From NCBI GenBank assembly GCA_037013495.1, contig CM072812.1:62590938-62654937 (forward strand): a stretch of 64,000 nucleotides of DNA. Reading direction: 5' to 3'. Positions 9,927 to 21,657 of the stretch are shown here, one piece after another. The notes below the pieces were generated by a model. It saw nothing but the letters and a program-made list of their open reading frames with translations, was not told where the DNA came from and searched no databases. Each line of letters begins with the position of its first letter. Position 1 is the first letter of the stretch. The translations under genes were made by a program, and so were the position numbers. This DNA is from Hippophae tibetana. Its lineage: Eukaryota; Streptophyta; Magnoliopsida; Rosales; Elaeagnaceae.

Positions 9927-11264
9927 TTAGTCTTTGCCTTTTTGCAAATGTTCAACTAACTGTTCAACTTGAACTTCCACCTTTTTGATAGAAGCTTCCA
10001 CAGAGTCCAACCGTTGATTGGTTTTAGATTGGTTATCCCTACAGACTTGAATAAAAGAATTCAAGTTGTCCTCCAAGGTTGGTTTATTGGGAATGCTTCT
10101 TGGAATAGGTGGGTGGAATTGCTGACCTGCCTGGTTTGAGCCTTGAGTGAAAGGAGGGTTGTTTTGCCTCCAAGAGAAATTTGGATGACTTCTCCACCCA
10201 GGATTATAGGTATTTGAGTTGGGATCAAACCTTGGTCTCTGTTGATATGCTCCCAACACATTGACCTGTTCAGGTCCAGTTGTTTCTCCTTGATATGGAC
10301 AGGCTTCAGTACCATGTCCCATGTTGCTATACAAACCATATTGATCATTATTGGTGTTGGTTTGTGTAGCGAGAAGGGCAACTTGCTTAGTCAGTTGAAC
10401 AAGTTGTTGTTGAACTTCATTACTGGAGTCGATTTCATGAACTCCAGCTTTTCTCACTCGGGAGCTTTTCTGTTGGGAATTAGCACCCAACATCTCAAAG
10501 AGGTTATACGTCTCTGAGGCAGTTTTTTCTCCTATTGCTCCTCCTGCAGCGTTGTCGACAATGAACTGACATTGTTGTGTAAGTTCATCGTAAAAGAATT
10601 GGTTCTGCAACTGCAGGGGAAAGCTATGATGGGGACACTGAGTGAGAAACATCTTGAACCTATCCCAAGCTTCATGGAATGGTTCTCCATCCATCTGAGA
10701 GAAAGTAGCAATCTTTCCTCTCAACTTTGATGTTTTTTGATGGGAATAGAATTTTCCCATGAATTTATTGTAAATGTTACCCCATGTCATCAGAGAACCT
10801 GGGGGAAGTGACATCAACCAAGCTTTGGCCTTATCCTTTAGAGTGTAGGGAAAACATCTCATCCTAAGTTGATCCTCGTTTAGAATACCGAGGGGGAATG
10901 TTTGGACCGTAGCATAGAAATCTCTCATAAAGGAAAGAGAATCTTCATTAGGTAACCCATAAAAGGAAGGAAGCATAGAAAAATGAATATTTTTAAGGTC
11001 GTAATTCCGAGCAGCCTCCCCCAACTGGATAGCGGCAGTTGCCGTGCCAATTACCGGTCTTGCAAACTCTTTCATTGTGGTTTCCCTAATATGTTGGTTT
11101 TCCTCCATTTCTTTTGGTTCTAGTAAAGGATTAAGACTTGGTTCTATGTTTGGCTCAAAAACAGGTTGATGGGTAGAATCCAGTTTTGTTGACACTTGTT
11201 TAAATTTATGAAATTTATTTACATATGGTGTAAGGGGGTTTCCTAAGGATCTCCTACCACGCAT
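9927..11264 (-). CDS. gag: Stand-alone Athila gag (gag1), unit 1
   Basis: 445 codons, homologous throughout to the gag part of the downstream gag-pol protein. Shared blocks include [58 protein letters not shown] and KPTLED.LN.FIQV.R.NQ, at roughly 60 percent identity by eye. It also has an extra N-terminal segment of about 65 residues absent from the second gag, beginning MRGRRSLGNPLTPY. It should form the nucleocapsid-like particle shell. It ends with a predicted coiled-coil-like C-terminus (SVEASIKKVEVQVEQLVEHL). No protease or RT follows in frame. Having two different gags in one element is unusual; whether gag1 replaces, assists or blocks the second gag is unknown. Confidence 0.9.
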   Translation of the reverse strand: MRGRRSLGNPLTPYVNKFHKFKQVSTKLDSTHQPVFEPNIEPSLNPLLEPKEMEENQHIRETTMKEFARPVIGTATAAIQLGEAARNYDLKNIHFSMLPSFYGLPNEDSLSFMRDFYATVQTFPLGILNEDQLRMRCFPYTLKDKAKAWLMSLPPGSLMTWGNIYNKFMGKFYSHQKTSKLRGKIATFSQMDGEPFHEAWDRFKMFLTQCPHHSFPLQLQNQFFYDELTQQCQFIVDNAAGGAIGEKTASETYNLFEMLGANSQQKSSRVRKAGVHEIDSSNEVQQQLVQLTKQVALLATQTNTNNDQYGLYSNMGHGTEACPYQGETTGPEQVNVLGAYQQRPRFDPNSNTYNPGWRSHPNFSWRQNNPPFTQGSNQAGQQFHPPIPRSIPNKPTLEDNLNSFIQVCRDNQSKTNQRLDSVEASIKKVEVQVEQLVEHLQKGKD

Positions 11265-12120
11265 AGACTATTGTAAACGTAAATTTAAAACTCCTGTCAA
11301 CAAAATAAAAAAATTTAGATAAAATTTACATGTTATTTTATACAAAACACTAAACAAAACTAGTTAAACCCTAAAAAAAAAAGAAATTTTTATTATTATT
11401 TTTTTTTTATTTTTTTTTTATTTTTTTTTTATTTTTTTGTAGCATAATTAGTATTAACCAAGAGTGCTCCCAGGAAAGAATGGTGGTGCAAACGGCACCT
11501 TAAATACCATTCTCCTAGCCAGAGCAACGTTCCCAGGAAAGACTAGTGGCACAAAGGCTTCCAAGAACTAGTCTCCTAGACAGAACTCCCTTAGATTTTT
11601 ACTTTTTATGTTATTTAGTTAATTAGGTATAAATTCAAGTAATGTTTTTTTTTTTTTTTTTTTTTTTATAAACGGTAATTTTATTTTACTATTAACGCTA
11701 TATAATGTCTTATTAACTTAAAACTTTTTTTTTTGAAATTTAAGTTTTTGAAATTTTTTTTTTTTTTTTTTTTTATGAACGGTAATTTTATTTTACTATT
11801 CACGCTATATTATTTCTTATTAACTTAAAATTTTTTATATTTTGAATTTTGAAATTTTTTTTTTCTTTGTTTTGTTTTTTTTTTTTTTTTTTTTTTACTA
11901 TTTATGAACGGTAAATTTTTTTACTTCAAATTTCAAATTTCTAAATTATTTTACAAAAAAAATTATTATTTTATTTTTTATTTTTTATTTTTTTATTTTT
12001 TTATTTTTATTTTTTTATTTATTATGAATTTTGAAATTTGATTATTATTAAAATATCACAATTATTTACAGCACAAAAATGTTTTTAAAATTTTGATAAA
12101 TAATTTAAAAACGCTATTCC
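11265..12120 (-). other. 5' leader between primer site and gag1, unit 1
   Basis: Untranslated, extremely AT-rich, with several poly(T)/poly(A) tracts of 15-27 bases, but containing one conserved GC-balanced block (11,465-11,590) with two stem-loops annotated separately. Confidence 0.75.
11470..11579 (-). ncRNA. Tandem paired stem-loops in the Athila leader, unit 1
   Basis: Two adjacent copies of a roughly 63-base segment each fold into a hairpin. Lower stem in both: CTAGGA with TCCTGG. Upper stems differ but each pairs perfectly: GAATGGT/ACCATTC (11,478-11,484 with 11,506-11,512) and GACTAGT/ACTAGTC (11,541-11,547 with 11,567-11,573). The first also has an inner stem GGTGC/GCACC. Changes on one side are matched on the other, which suggests selection for RNA structure. 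Its place between primer site and gag suits an RNA packaging or dimerisation signal; that role is inference. Confidence 0.65.
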
Positions 12121-12138
12121 TCCCCGGCAACGGCGCCA
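12121..12138 (-). other. Primer-binding site, tRNA-Asp, unit 1
   Basis: Same 18-base complement of the tRNA-Asp 3' end as at 392-409, six bases from the LTR terminus at 12,145. Confidence 0.92.
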
Positions 12139-12144
12139 AAAACT

Positions 12145-14215
12145 TGATGAACGAAAACCGGCATCGCCGATTCCCGCAAATACTTTGGTTTTAATATTTA
12201 TAAAACTCTCGCAAGTGCACGAATCATTTCGAAGAAAATGATAAGTATACTCCCAAGGTCGATCTAAGGAAGGAATGTATGTGGTTTTTAATTTATTATT
12301 CAAACTTTTAAAAACGAAATTAAATCCTAAACATCCTGTCACGATAGTTTGGTTTTTGTGTTCCTAATCTAATAACATAAAATAAACATATATACAGATT
12401 AATTAAATATAGTCTAATAACATAAAAATAAACATAGATACAAATTCAATAAATAATTATCTAAAAATAAACATATATACGGATTCAATAAATATTCATG
12501 CAAATTTTTATCATTTATATTAGCGGAGTATTTATGGATATAATAACTAAATTAATTATGCTTGCTCATATTAACTAGGTTATTAAAGATATAAATTGAT
12601 ATTTTATTGATTCTCTCTTTTTTATATAAATACCACCTTTGGTGGGGTTAGATATTCTTTGTTAACTAAACAAATCAATTAACACCTATGGGTGGGGTTG
12701 ATAACTAATATGCTTAATTAAATTAATTCCTTTTTCTAAGAGATTGAAAATGAACCATTTAAATGCCACCTTTGGTGGGGTTAGACAATTTAAACATTAT
12801 TCAAGGTGTCCAAATTAAACTTAAGAATTTAATTATCCGAGTACTAACTTTCAAGTTTTAAAACCACTATTGAAAACATGTTGTCAATACATTTTCACAT
12901 AATAATTCTTATAAAAACTTTTGAAATAGAGTTTCACTCTAACTACCGGGCGATTGTACCAACAAATAAAAGAGCACTACTCTAAATTAGACCGGATAAC
13001 TAAACCTTAAAATCTAATTTTCGGGTTTAAGTTTGTAATGAAAAATAATATATTTCTCTCTAACATTCTTAATATAAAATCTTGAATAAAAACAAAATCA
13101 ATTCATTTTAAAGATTTTTACCTATTTAATATTTCGCAAGCATAACAACGTCGTTATTACATCATTTTTACTAAACAGCTAGCATAGTTAAATTTAACCA
13201 CAGACAAGTTGAATATAACATGTAAGAATAAAGCATAAAAATAACTGTAAAGAAAATAAAATCCTTACAGAACTTCGACGCTATTCCCGTTGCTAGAAAA
13301 CCTCCGAGCGGAATTTGCACTTCCATATATTGAATAAAAAATCTAAATTATTACAAAAACATTACAAGTTCCTCTCAAAAAGAGAAGAACACTAAACCTA
13401 AGAGAATTGAACTAAAAACTAAGAGAAAAACTAAGAAAAGCTTAGAAACTTAGAAAGAAACTAAGAGAAACTAAAAACTAAGAAATGAGAGAAAGAAAGA
13501 AGAGAGAAGTGAGTTTTTAAGGTGTGTTTTGAAGTGAATGGAAGGGGGGGTATTTATAGGTGAGGATGGAGAGAAAAAATGAGTAAAAAAATGTTAAAAA
13601 AATATTAAAAAATGTAAAAACGCGTATTGGAATTGCTGATGTCATCAATGACGTCAGCATGACATCACAGGGGCGGCTGCACGTGAAAAATGGGGCGAAA
13701 ACGCGATGGGCGCGCGGAGGGGGGCTGCTGGGGCGCTGCGCGCGCGCGCTGGGGCTGTCGCTGCGCGCAGCTCGGCGCGCGTGAACAGTGCCAGCGCGCT
13801 GCGCTGCGCGCAGCTTGGCATGCCAGCGCGCGCGGGCGCGCGCGGAATGGGCGCTGGGGCGCGCGCGGCTGGGCGCTGGGGCGCTGGGCTGCGCGCACGG
13901 CTGGGCTGCGGCGCGCAATTTCCGTCTTTTTGACATTTTTGACCTTTTCGACCCATTTCGTCCGATTTTTCCATGTTTGTTGACCTTTTCTCACTTATTT
14001 GTTGATATATTTGTGATGTATTGCTTCAAATATTCCTCTTTGAGTCTTTACATTGCGTTTTTAAGCCAAAATACCTGAAAAACAATAAAAATACCCGTGA
14101 TTCCGAAAAAGACAAATTTATATAAATATATGATAAAACATATAAATATATGTATTTTTAATCAATTAAGGTACATAAAATCATGGTTATTTTAGTGCTT
14201 TTTGAGCACTCATCA
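12145..14215 (-). repeat. Athila LTR 2 (2,071 bp), shared by units 1 and 2
   Basis: Bounded by TGATG/CATCA. It differs from LTR 1 by about three substitutions and two one-base homopolymer changes seen by eye. It has a primer site on the left and a polypurine tract on the right, so it is simultaneously the 5' LTR of unit 1 and the 3' LTR of unit 2. The promoter (TATA 13,551-13,559, TGACGTCA-type cluster 13,637-13,667, G-box 13,680-13,685) and GC island (about 13,668-13,930) lie as in LTR 1. Confidence 0.93.
13551..13685 (-). promoter_or_regulatory. LTR 2 core promoter: TATA box, TGACGTCA-type cluster, G-box
   Basis: Same arrangement as in LTR 1: CTATAAATA on the minus strand at 13,559-13,551, TGACGTCA-type palindromes between 13,637 and 13,667, and CACGTG at 13,680-13,685. 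Confidence 0.7.
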
Positions 14216-14253
14216 CAACCCCCAACCAGCTTCTTGCTAGTCTCTTAGCAAGA
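14216..14253 (-). promoter_or_regulatory. Polypurine tract and hairpin, unit 2
   Basis: GGTTGGGGGTTG on the minus strand next to LTR 2, with the TCTTGCTA/TAGCAAGA hairpin beside it, identical to unit 1. Confidence 0.8.
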
Positions 14254-16068
14254 GAAGCGATAAAAGCTAAAAATTAAACTATCCTAAATCACTTTCGTGG
14301 ATTGAAACGGTTGCATTTAGCCTATGCAACAAGCCGTTAAACCCCTAGGTTGCCCTAGTGGACGAGTTTGAGTCTCGTGAGGGTTTTCAGTAATGATACC
14401 CACAAACATTGAACTAAATGTAAAAAGAAAAACAATCAAAACAAAAATTAAAATTACAACACAATCAAAAATTAATTTAAAAAGAAAACAACATATCACA
14501 AAAATATCTCATACTTTTTAATCTCTTTTAAGATCATAATTGAAATCTCAAGCATAAGTTATTTTAATCTCTTTAAACAATCATGATTTTATTATAATAA
14601 TTAGTCGAAAATCATTTTCATATTTCATTTCAAAAATGTATCAATTTAATTTTACCCAATTTCAGTGTCATGAATCAGTATTCGCTTCGACTCTATTCCT
14701 CACAAGTCAATACTCTCAAAGCACTGAATCCTATGGGTTCAAACACTCATACTAATTTATATGCGAAAGAGTTGATGTATAGAAATGAACTAATATGTTC
14801 GCATATGTATAAAGAATAAAGGCTCAAAGTGTTATTTTAACATTGATCTCATGAAAGGAATCGAATGTATAAATTATAAAGATATCATATACAAAAATTA
14901 TTTTCATGCATAAATCAAACTCATTAAGAAAGAATTTCAAGATATATGCTTTTACAAATGAAGAAATTGCAATGACTTTTTAGGGAATTACTTCCTATAT
15001 CTTTCTTTTGTAATTAGCCTTTACTCACAACTTTGTAGGCAATGTGGGTCATAGTATGTAGATGATACTATTTTTTATCTCTCTATTTTTTTTTTTTTTT
15101 TTTTTTGTAGATATTTTTCAATATATGTATTTTTTTAGAGAGTCAACCCATGTACAGATTGTACATTTTTTTGGATTTTGGTGAGTGGTTAATTTTGTGT
15201 CTTTTCTGTTTGATCTCGGTTTAGGTAACCCCAGATATGTCTTTTTGTTTTTGTAGCAGTCATGCATGAATGAGATATAAGCATATACTATCAATTTCTA
15301 CTCAAATCGTTTAATCTAAACGAAAAATAATAATAAAAAATATATGATACTCTATTAAGATGAAAAAAATTCATACATTCAATGCTAATACCTATAGAGA
15401 TCATCTAAACTTTTTGAATAAATAAGAAATGTGTTTGGAGTAGAAAAAATATATATTTCACTCTGAATAAAAGAAATTAGGCTCAAATTATATCTCACAA
15501 GGGTAGTCTCCACTAAAACAAAATTCATAAATACCGATTTTGGGTTTAATCTAATTTCCACATTTTATCAAGAAATACTAGTTATGACAAAAACTAACTA
15601 ATTATCAAAAATAATTACACAATATTTCATGATATGTTTTCAAAAATTAATCTAACAGTACCAAAGACTTAACTATTTACTTAAATTTGATTTAAAGAAA
15701 TGATAAATTTTTGTGAGAATTTTTTTTATTTTTTTATTTTTATATATATAGCATGGTAACTTTTCACCACCCCCAACCTAGAACTTACATTGTCCTCAAT
15801 GTAACAACTGCAAATTAAAGATAAAGAGAAAAGAGGAGAAAGATTACCTATTTCTTGAGAATGTGTAAGTAGTAATGAAGAAATGCAGGTGCATCCATCA
15901 TATTCATCATTAAAGTGTATACAGACAGATCGCTGTGAACTCTTAACATCTCAACAAATATTTTAGTTTTAACAAATTTAAAAATTATTCACATACAAGT
16001 AAACTAAAATAAACAATAAAATTAAGTAAATAAAACAAATAACAATAAAAAAAAATTACCTAACATGA
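14254..16068 (-). other. Untranslated tail between pol and polypurine tract, unit 2
   Basis: Counterpart of 2,523-4,336, nearly identical apart from homopolymer lengths and a few substitutions. No coding feature is seen. Confidence 0.75.
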
Positions 16069-16115
16069 TGGGTTGCCTCCCATCCAGCGCTTAGTTTAAC
16101 GTCTTAGCAAGACGT
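16069..16115 (-). promoter_or_regulatory. Post-pol hairpin and GGGAGG module, unit 2
   Basis: Perfect hairpin ACGTCTT-GCT-AAGACGT at 16,099-16,115 and TGGGAGGCAACCCA at 16,069-16,082 on the minus strand, as in unit 1. Confidence 0.65.
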
Positions 16116-16127
16116 ATCTTTTTGGTG

Positions 16128-19100
16128 CTAAGGGTTACTCAGCCAAATGCAATCCATTTCAGCAATGTTGTTCGGTTCTTCCACATAAGGCTTGACACGA
16201 TGGCCATTAACTTTGAACGTTTTTTGTGTCTTGGAGTCCAATAGTTCTACCACTCCATGTTCAGATACCTGAACTATTTTGAATGGTCCATCCCATCTTG
16301 ATCTTAGCTTTCCTGGAAACAATCTCAAACGAGAGTTAAATAAAAGAACTTTCATTCCAGGGTGAAAAGTTTTAGGAACTAGCCTCTTGTCATGATAGCG
16401 CTTAGTACGCTCCTTGTATAATTTGGCATTCTCATAGGCTTCATTCCTAATTTCTTCCAACTCATGAAGCTGGAGTACTCGTTTTTCACCTGCTTTATCT
16501 AAATCCATGTTTAGCTCTTTAATTGCCCAATAAGCCTTGTGTTCAAGTTCAACTGGAAGGTGGCACGCTTTCCCAAAGATTAACCGGTAAGGGCTCATCC
16601 CAATAGGTGTTTTGTAAGCGGTGCGGTATGCCCATAAGGCATCATTTAACTTAAATGCCCAATCCTTCCTTGAGGGACGCACAGTGCGTTCCAGTATTCC
16701 CTTGATTTGCCTATTACTTACTTCCACTAATCCGGAAGTTTGAGGATGATATGGAGTAGCTACCTTATGTGTGATGTTGTACTTGTTTAGTACTCCATCA
16801 AAGAGTTTGTTACAAAAATGGCTACCTCCATCACTTATTATAGCTCTAGGCGTTCCGAACCTACTGAATATGAAATCTTTCAAGAATTTCACAACAACAT
16901 TAGCATCATTGGTTTTGGTGGGGATAGCTTCTACCCACTTGGACACATAATCCACAGCAACCAAAATGTATTGAAAACCATTAGATGGGGGAAAAGGACC
17001 CATAAAGTCAATCCCCCATACGTCAAAGAGTTCAACAACTAAATTAGATGTCAAAGGCATTTCATCTCTTTTGCTTATGTTTCCTGTTCTTTGACATCTA
17101 TCACATTGTGCACAAAACATATGAGCATCTTTAAAAAGAGTGGGCCAAAAGAATCCAGACTGTAATATCTTACGGGCTGTCTTTTCTCCTCCAAAATGAC
17201 CCCCACAATGAAGTTCATGACAAAAAGTCAGAATGCTCTTATGTTCTTCTTCGGGTACACATCTCCGGATGACTTGATCTTGACCAATCTTGTATAAATA
17301 AGGGTCATCCCAGAAATAGTCCTTAATAGTTTTAAAAAACCTTTTCTTTTCTTGATATGAAGTGTTAGGTCGCAAAACACCAGTGGCAAGATAGTTTACA
17401 ATATCAGCGTACCATGGGTTCGGACCTATGAAAAATAATTGTTCATCAGGAAAGGTTTCAACTATATCGTCATTACTCTCATCTTTAAGAGAATTAAAGT
17501 CAGAAATCAACCTAGACAAATGGTCAGCTACTAAGTTTTCACTACCTTTCTTATCCTTGATTTCTAGGTCAAATTCTTGTAAGAGTAAGACCCACCTGAT
17601 TAACCTTGGCTTGGCATTTGGTTTACTTAATAGGTATCTTAAAGCAGCATGATCAGAATGCACAATCACTTTAGATCCTACTAAATAAGACCGAAATTTG
17701 TCTAAAGAGAATACTATAGCCAAGAATTCCTTTTCAGTGGTGGTGTAATTCATCTGGGCATCATTGAGTGTTTTGCTAGCATAATAGATGACATGTAAAC
17801 GCTTATCCACTCTTTGTCCCAGGACTGCTCCTATTGCATAATCAGAAGCGTCACACATTATTTCAAAGGGTAAAGACCAGTTTGGTGCCATTATAACAGG
17901 GGTAGATGTGAGTTTCTCTTTCAAGGTATTAAAGGAAGTAAGGCAGTCATTGTTGAAATCAAAATCAGCATCTTTGGATAGCAAGTTACATAATGGACGA
18001 CTTATTTTAGAGAAATCTTTAATAAATCGTCTGTAGAATCCTGCATGTCCCAAGAAGCTTCTTATCCCCTTCACAGATGTAGGGGGAGGTAGTTTGGATA
18101 TCAATTCAACTTTTGCCTTATCAACTTCAATACCCTTGTTTGAAATTATATGTCCTAAAACTATCCCTTGTTGAACCATAAAATGACTTTTCTCCCAACT
18201 AAGGGTTAGATTGCATTCAATGCATCTTTCTAAAACCAAAGTCAATTTATGTAAGCAATCATCAAATGAGTTCCCAAAGACAGAGAAATCGTCCATGAAA
18301 ATCTCAATGAATTTTTCCACCATGTCCGAGAAAATGGATATCATGCATCTCTGGAACGTGGCAGGGGCATTGCATAACCCAAATGGCATTCTGCGAAAAG
18401 AAAATGTCCCAAAAGGACATGTAAATGTGGTCTTTTTCTGATCTTCTGGTGCTATGGGTACTTGATAATATCCAGACAGTCCATCCAAAAAACAGTAAAA
18501 TTCGTGCCCAGCTAATCTTTCCAACATTTGATCAATGAATGGAAGAGGAAAGTGATCCTTTTTCGTATATAAATTTAGTTTCCTAAAATCTATACACATT
18601 CTCCATCCAGTGATTATTCTAGTGGGCACTAATTCACTTTTGTCATTCTTAACAACTGTTATCCCAGATTTCTTTGGTACCACATGCACTGGACTAACCC
18701 ACTTACTATCTGCAATAGGGTAGATAATCCCTTCTTCTAATAATTTAAGAATTTCCTTCTTAACTACCTCTTGCATGTTTGGGTTTAGTCTTCTTTGGGC
18801 CTCTCGTACAGGTTTAGCACCGTCCTCCAAGTTGATCTTGTGCATACACATTGTTGGACTAATGCCTCTTATATCCCCTATACTCCAACCTATAGATTTC
18901 TTAAACTGTTTAAGCACTTTGATGAGTTCCTTTTCTTGTGGTTTGGTCAAGGTTGAAGAAATTATCACTGGATAAGTTTCCCCTTCTCCCAAAAACACAT
19001 ATTTTAAGTGCTCAGGTAAGTCTTTGAGTTCAAGTTCAGGTGGATTGGCCTCTTTAATAGATGAAGAACTGGGTAGATTTAAAAGTGTACTAGATTTTGT

Positions 19101-21299
19101 CATCACTTCATTATTGTCTAGTTGTTCAAGGTACCCCTTTATTTCCTCATCTAAATCTTCTTCAACCTTTTCAAGTGTAAGAACGGTTTCAAGCTTGTCC
19201 TCTATTCTGGTTCGGAAAAAGGTGTTTTGGACAAGATTATCCAAAGGATCAACATCGAATATTTCATCAATGGCAGAAATAGAAGGGAAAGGTGAAGAAT
19301 CAAAAACTTTAAAATGAACAGTCTCTCCTAAGACTGTCATTGTCAAATTTCCATCTTGGACATCAATAATAGTTTTAGTAGTTGCCATAAATGGTCTACC
19401 AAGCAATATTGTGTGCTCTCTGTCCAATGCTGGATTTTCTTGCATATCCAGAACCACAAAGTCAACAGGTATTATCAGTTTGTCTACCTGTACCAAAACA
19501 TCCTCAACTATTCCCTCTGGATATTTAAGAGATCTATCTGCAAGTTGAAGGGACATAGTTGTGGGTTTTAAATCCCCTAGATTGAGTTGTAAGAATATAG
19601 AGTAGGGCATCAAATTTATACTAGCACCTAAATCAAGCATTGCTTTAGCAACCTTCCTATCCCCCATAGTTATGTTTATAATAAAACTTCCAGGGTCTTT
19701 CAACTTAGGGGGTAGTTTGTGCTGAAGTACAACGCTAGAAATTTTTGATACTACTACTCGTTCATTCAGTTCATACCTCCTTTTCTTAGTGTTCAACTCT
19801 TTGAAAAATTTGGCATATGAGGGCACATTCATGATCACTTCTAATAATGGTAAATTGATATTTACTTTAGAGAGCATATTAAAAAGATCAGTGAATTGCT
19901 TATCTTGTTTGGATTCTTTCAACCGGTGGGGAAAAGGTACTTGTATCTGGTGTGGTTCTGTTGTCTTTTGAATTTTGGGGGTGTCAGATGACCCCCCAAT
20001 GAGTTTTTCAGAAGGCTTGTTAAGTTTAACACTTGTTTCTCCTTTTTGCAAGATTAGAGTATCGCCTTCTTTGTTACCTGAACTACAAGGTAGATTGTTA
20101 GAGATTTCAGGTAAACTGGTATTGACTACCTTACCACTTCGAAGGGTTCTAACATCCTTTGCTTGTTCTGGTTGACTGGGCAACTTTCCTGGTTCTTTCT
20201 TTTGCATTTGTTCAGCCAGTTGCCCAACTTTAGATTCAATCCTTTTAACCGAAGCCTCCATGGTGTTCAACCTTTGATTAGTCATCAATTGGTTGTTACG
20301 ACTAACTTGAATAAAAGCATTCAAGCTATCTTCTAAGGTTGGTTTAAAAGATTGGCTTGGTGGGTAAGGGTGGTTGTTATCCGACCTTAGTGTTGGATAT
20401 TGGGTGTAGGCTGGGTGATTATAGGTGTTTGGATGATACCTTTGAAAAGATTGGACTTCCTCTATGGCATCGACACTAGAATCACAAGTATTTGAACAAT
20501 TATAAGTACCATGCCCAATTGAACAACACACTTCACATACCTCTTGATTTGAAATTTGGTGGGAAGTGAGGAATTTCACTTGTTTAGTCAATTCAGCAAG
20601 TTGCAAGGTTATCTCATTATCAGAGCCGACTTCATTGACCTTTGCTTTCCTCCTACCACCTCTTTGTTGGGAATTAGAACCCAACAGCTCATAAAGATTA
20701 TAGGTTTCCTCTGCGGTCTTTTCTCCTACAGCACCTCCAGCAGCATTATCAACCATGTATTGACTCTGTAGTGTCAATCCATCATAAAAGAATTGGTTTT
20801 GTAGCTGTAAGGGAAAGCTATGATTTTGACATTGCATGAAAAGGAGTTTGAATCGTTCCCAAGCTTCATGAAAGGGCTCTTCATTCATTTGAGAAAATGT
20901 TGCTATCTTTGTTCTTAGATCAACAGTCTTTTGATGGGAATAGAACCTACCCATGAAAATTTCATAGACTGCCTCCCAAGTTTTAAGAGAACCTGACTGT
21001 AGAGTAATGAACCATGACCAAGCTTTATCTTTGAGAGTGTAAGGAAAACACCTCATCCTAAGTTGATCTTCATTAATTGCATGTAGTGGAAAGGTTTGGA
21101 CAATAGCATAGAATTCTCGAATGAAATTTAAAGGGTCTTCATTAGGGATACCGTAAAAGGAAGGCAACAAAGAATAATGAATCTTTTTCAATTCATAATT
21201 CCTTGCAGCCTCTTGTAATTGGATACCGGAAGTTACATTGCCAATGATTGGCATTGTATATTCTTTCATCTTTTTCCGCCTATCTTCAGCATCTCCCAT
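16128..21299 (-). CDS. gag-pol: Athila gag-protease-RT-RNase H-integrase polyprotein, unit 2
   Basis: 1,723 codons, differing from the unit 1 protein by a single residue (T for I near position 630, in the protease region). The zinc knuckle, DLGASIN protease motif, FMDD RT motif, RNase H residues, HHCC finger and DD35E integrase triad are all in the same positions as in unit 1. The frame looks whole. Near identity between two such long frames shows that the units separated very recently, either by duplication or by recombination between near-identical copies. Confidence 0.95.
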   Translation of the reverse strand: MGDAEDRRKKMKEYTMPIIGNVTSGIQLQEAARNYELKKIHYSLLPSFYGIPNEDPLNFIREFYAIVQTFPLHAINEDQLRMRCFPYTLKDKAWSWFITLQSGSLKTWEAVYEIFMGRFYSHQKTVDLRTKIATFSQMNEEPFHEAWERFKLLFMQCQNHSFPLQLQNQFFYDGLTLQSQYMVDNAAGGAVGEKTAEETYNLYELLGSNSQQRGGRRKAKVNEVGSDNEITLQLAELTKQVKFLTSHQISNQEVCEVCCSIGHGTYNCSNTCDSSVDAIEEVQSFQRYHPNTYNHPAYTQYPTLRSDNNHPYPPSQSFKPTLEDSLNAFIQVSRNNQLMTNQRLNTMEASVKRIESKVGQLAEQMQKKEPGKLPSQPEQAKDVRTLRSGKVVNTSLPEISNNLPCSSGNKEGDTLILQKGETSVKLNKPSEKLIGGSSDTPKIQKTTEPHQIQVPFPHRLKESKQDKQFTDLFNMLSKVNINLPLLEVIMNVPSYAKFFKELNTKKRRYELNERVVVSKISSVVLQHKLPPKLKDPGSFIINITMGDRKVAKAMLDLGASINLMPYSIFLQLNLGDLKPTTMSLQLADRSLKYPEGIVEDVLVQVDKLIIPVDFVVLDMQENPALDREHTILLGRPFMATTKTIIDVQDGNLTMTVLGETVHFKVFDSSPFPSISAIDEIFDVDPLDNLVQNTFFRTRIEDKLETVLTLEKVEEDLDEEIKGYLEQLDNNEVMTKSSTLLNLPSSSSIKEANPPELELKDLPEHLKYVFLGEGETYPVIISSTLTKPQEKELIKVLKQFKKSIGWSIGDIRGISPTMCMHKINLEDGAKPVREAQRRLNPNMQEVVKKEILKLLEEGIIYPIADSKWVSPVHVVPKKSGITVVKNDKSELVPTRIITGWRMCIDFRKLNLYTKKDHFPLPFIDQMLERLAGHEFYCFLDGLSGYYQVPIAPEDQKKTTFTCPFGTFSFRRMPFGLCNAPATFQRCMISIFSDMVEKFIEIFMDDFSVFGNSFDDCLHKLTLVLERCIECNLTLSWEKSHFMVQQGIVLGHIISNKGIEVDKAKVELISKLPPPTSVKGIRSFLGHAGFYRRFIKDFSKISRPLCNLLSKDADFDFNNDCLTSFNTLKEKLTSTPVIMAPNWSLPFEIMCDASDYAIGAVLGQRVDKRLHVIYYASKTLNDAQMNYTTTEKEFLAIVFSLDKFRSYLVGSKVIVHSDHAALRYLLSKPNAKPRLIRWVLLLQEFDLEIKDKKGSENLVADHLSRLISDFNSLKDESNDDIVETFPDEQLFFIGPNPWYADIVNYLATGVLRPNTSYQEKKRFFKTIKDYFWDDPYLYKIGQDQVIRRCVPEEEHKSILTFCHELHCGGHFGGEKTARKILQSGFFWPTLFKDAHMFCAQCDRCQRTGNISKRDEMPLTSNLVVELFDVWGIDFMGPFPPSNGFQYILVAVDYVSKWVEAIPTKTNDANVVVKFLKDFIFSRFGTPRAIISDGGSHFCNKLFDGVLNKYNITHKVATPYHPQTSGLVEVSNRQIKGILERTVRPSRKDWAFKLNDALWAYRTAYKTPIGMSPYRLIFGKACHLPVELEHKAYWAIKELNMDLDKAGEKRVLQLHELEEIRNEAYENAKLYKERTKRYHDKRLVPKTFHPGMKVLLFNSRLRLFPGKLRSRWDGPFKIVQVSEHGVVELLDSKTQKTFKVNGHRVKPYVEEPNNIAEMDCIWLSNP

Positions 21300-21657
21300 G
21301 GTTGTTTGTAGTTGAAAATGATCCTCCTCCTATTGTGTATCAACATTTTGCTTTTAGTAGATATCTCTAAGAAATATTTATAACTTGATAAAACGTAAAA
21401 GCAAAAAGTGCAAGGAACCTAATTTTTTTTTTTTTTTTTTTTTAAATTTAAGTGAATGGACAGAATTTTTTTTGAAACAAACGAATTTTATTTCATCTGA
21501 ATTTTTATTACACGCAAACTAAAACAAAGGAAAATACAATAATGGGTGACCTCCCATACAGGACTAAAATTTATCGTCTTCTAGTAAGACGTTGCTTGGA
21601 GATTGCAGAATAAAAAACTCAATGTCTCCTCTTCATTGAATTCATTTAAGTATCAAA
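21300..21657 (-). other. Spacer between gag1 and gag-pol, unit 2
   Basis: Same hairpin (inner stems in 21,575-21,591), GGGAGG-type motif (21,543-21,556), AATAAA signals and A-run (21,423-21,443, here 21 bases) as in unit 1. Confidence 0.65.

Larger units (their letters stand above)
416..14215 (-). mobile_element. Athila-type Ty3 LTR retrotransposon, array unit 1 (looks whole)
   Basis: Read on the minus strand, the unit runs 5' LTR (12,145-14,215), tRNA-Asp primer site (12,121-12,138), leader with paired stem-loops, stand-alone gag, gag-pol, long untranslated tail, polypurine tract and 3' LTR (416-2,484). The LTRs begin TGATG and end CATCA. The order protease, RT, RNase H, integrase is that of Ty3 elements, and integrase segments such as [20 protein letters not shown] are typical of the plant Athila lineage. 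No env-like ORF lies between pol and the 3' LTR, although many Athila relatives have one there. Both long ORFs are open and the two LTRs differ by only a few bases, so the copy is young. Its 5' LTR is also the 3' LTR of unit 2. Confidence 0.93.
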
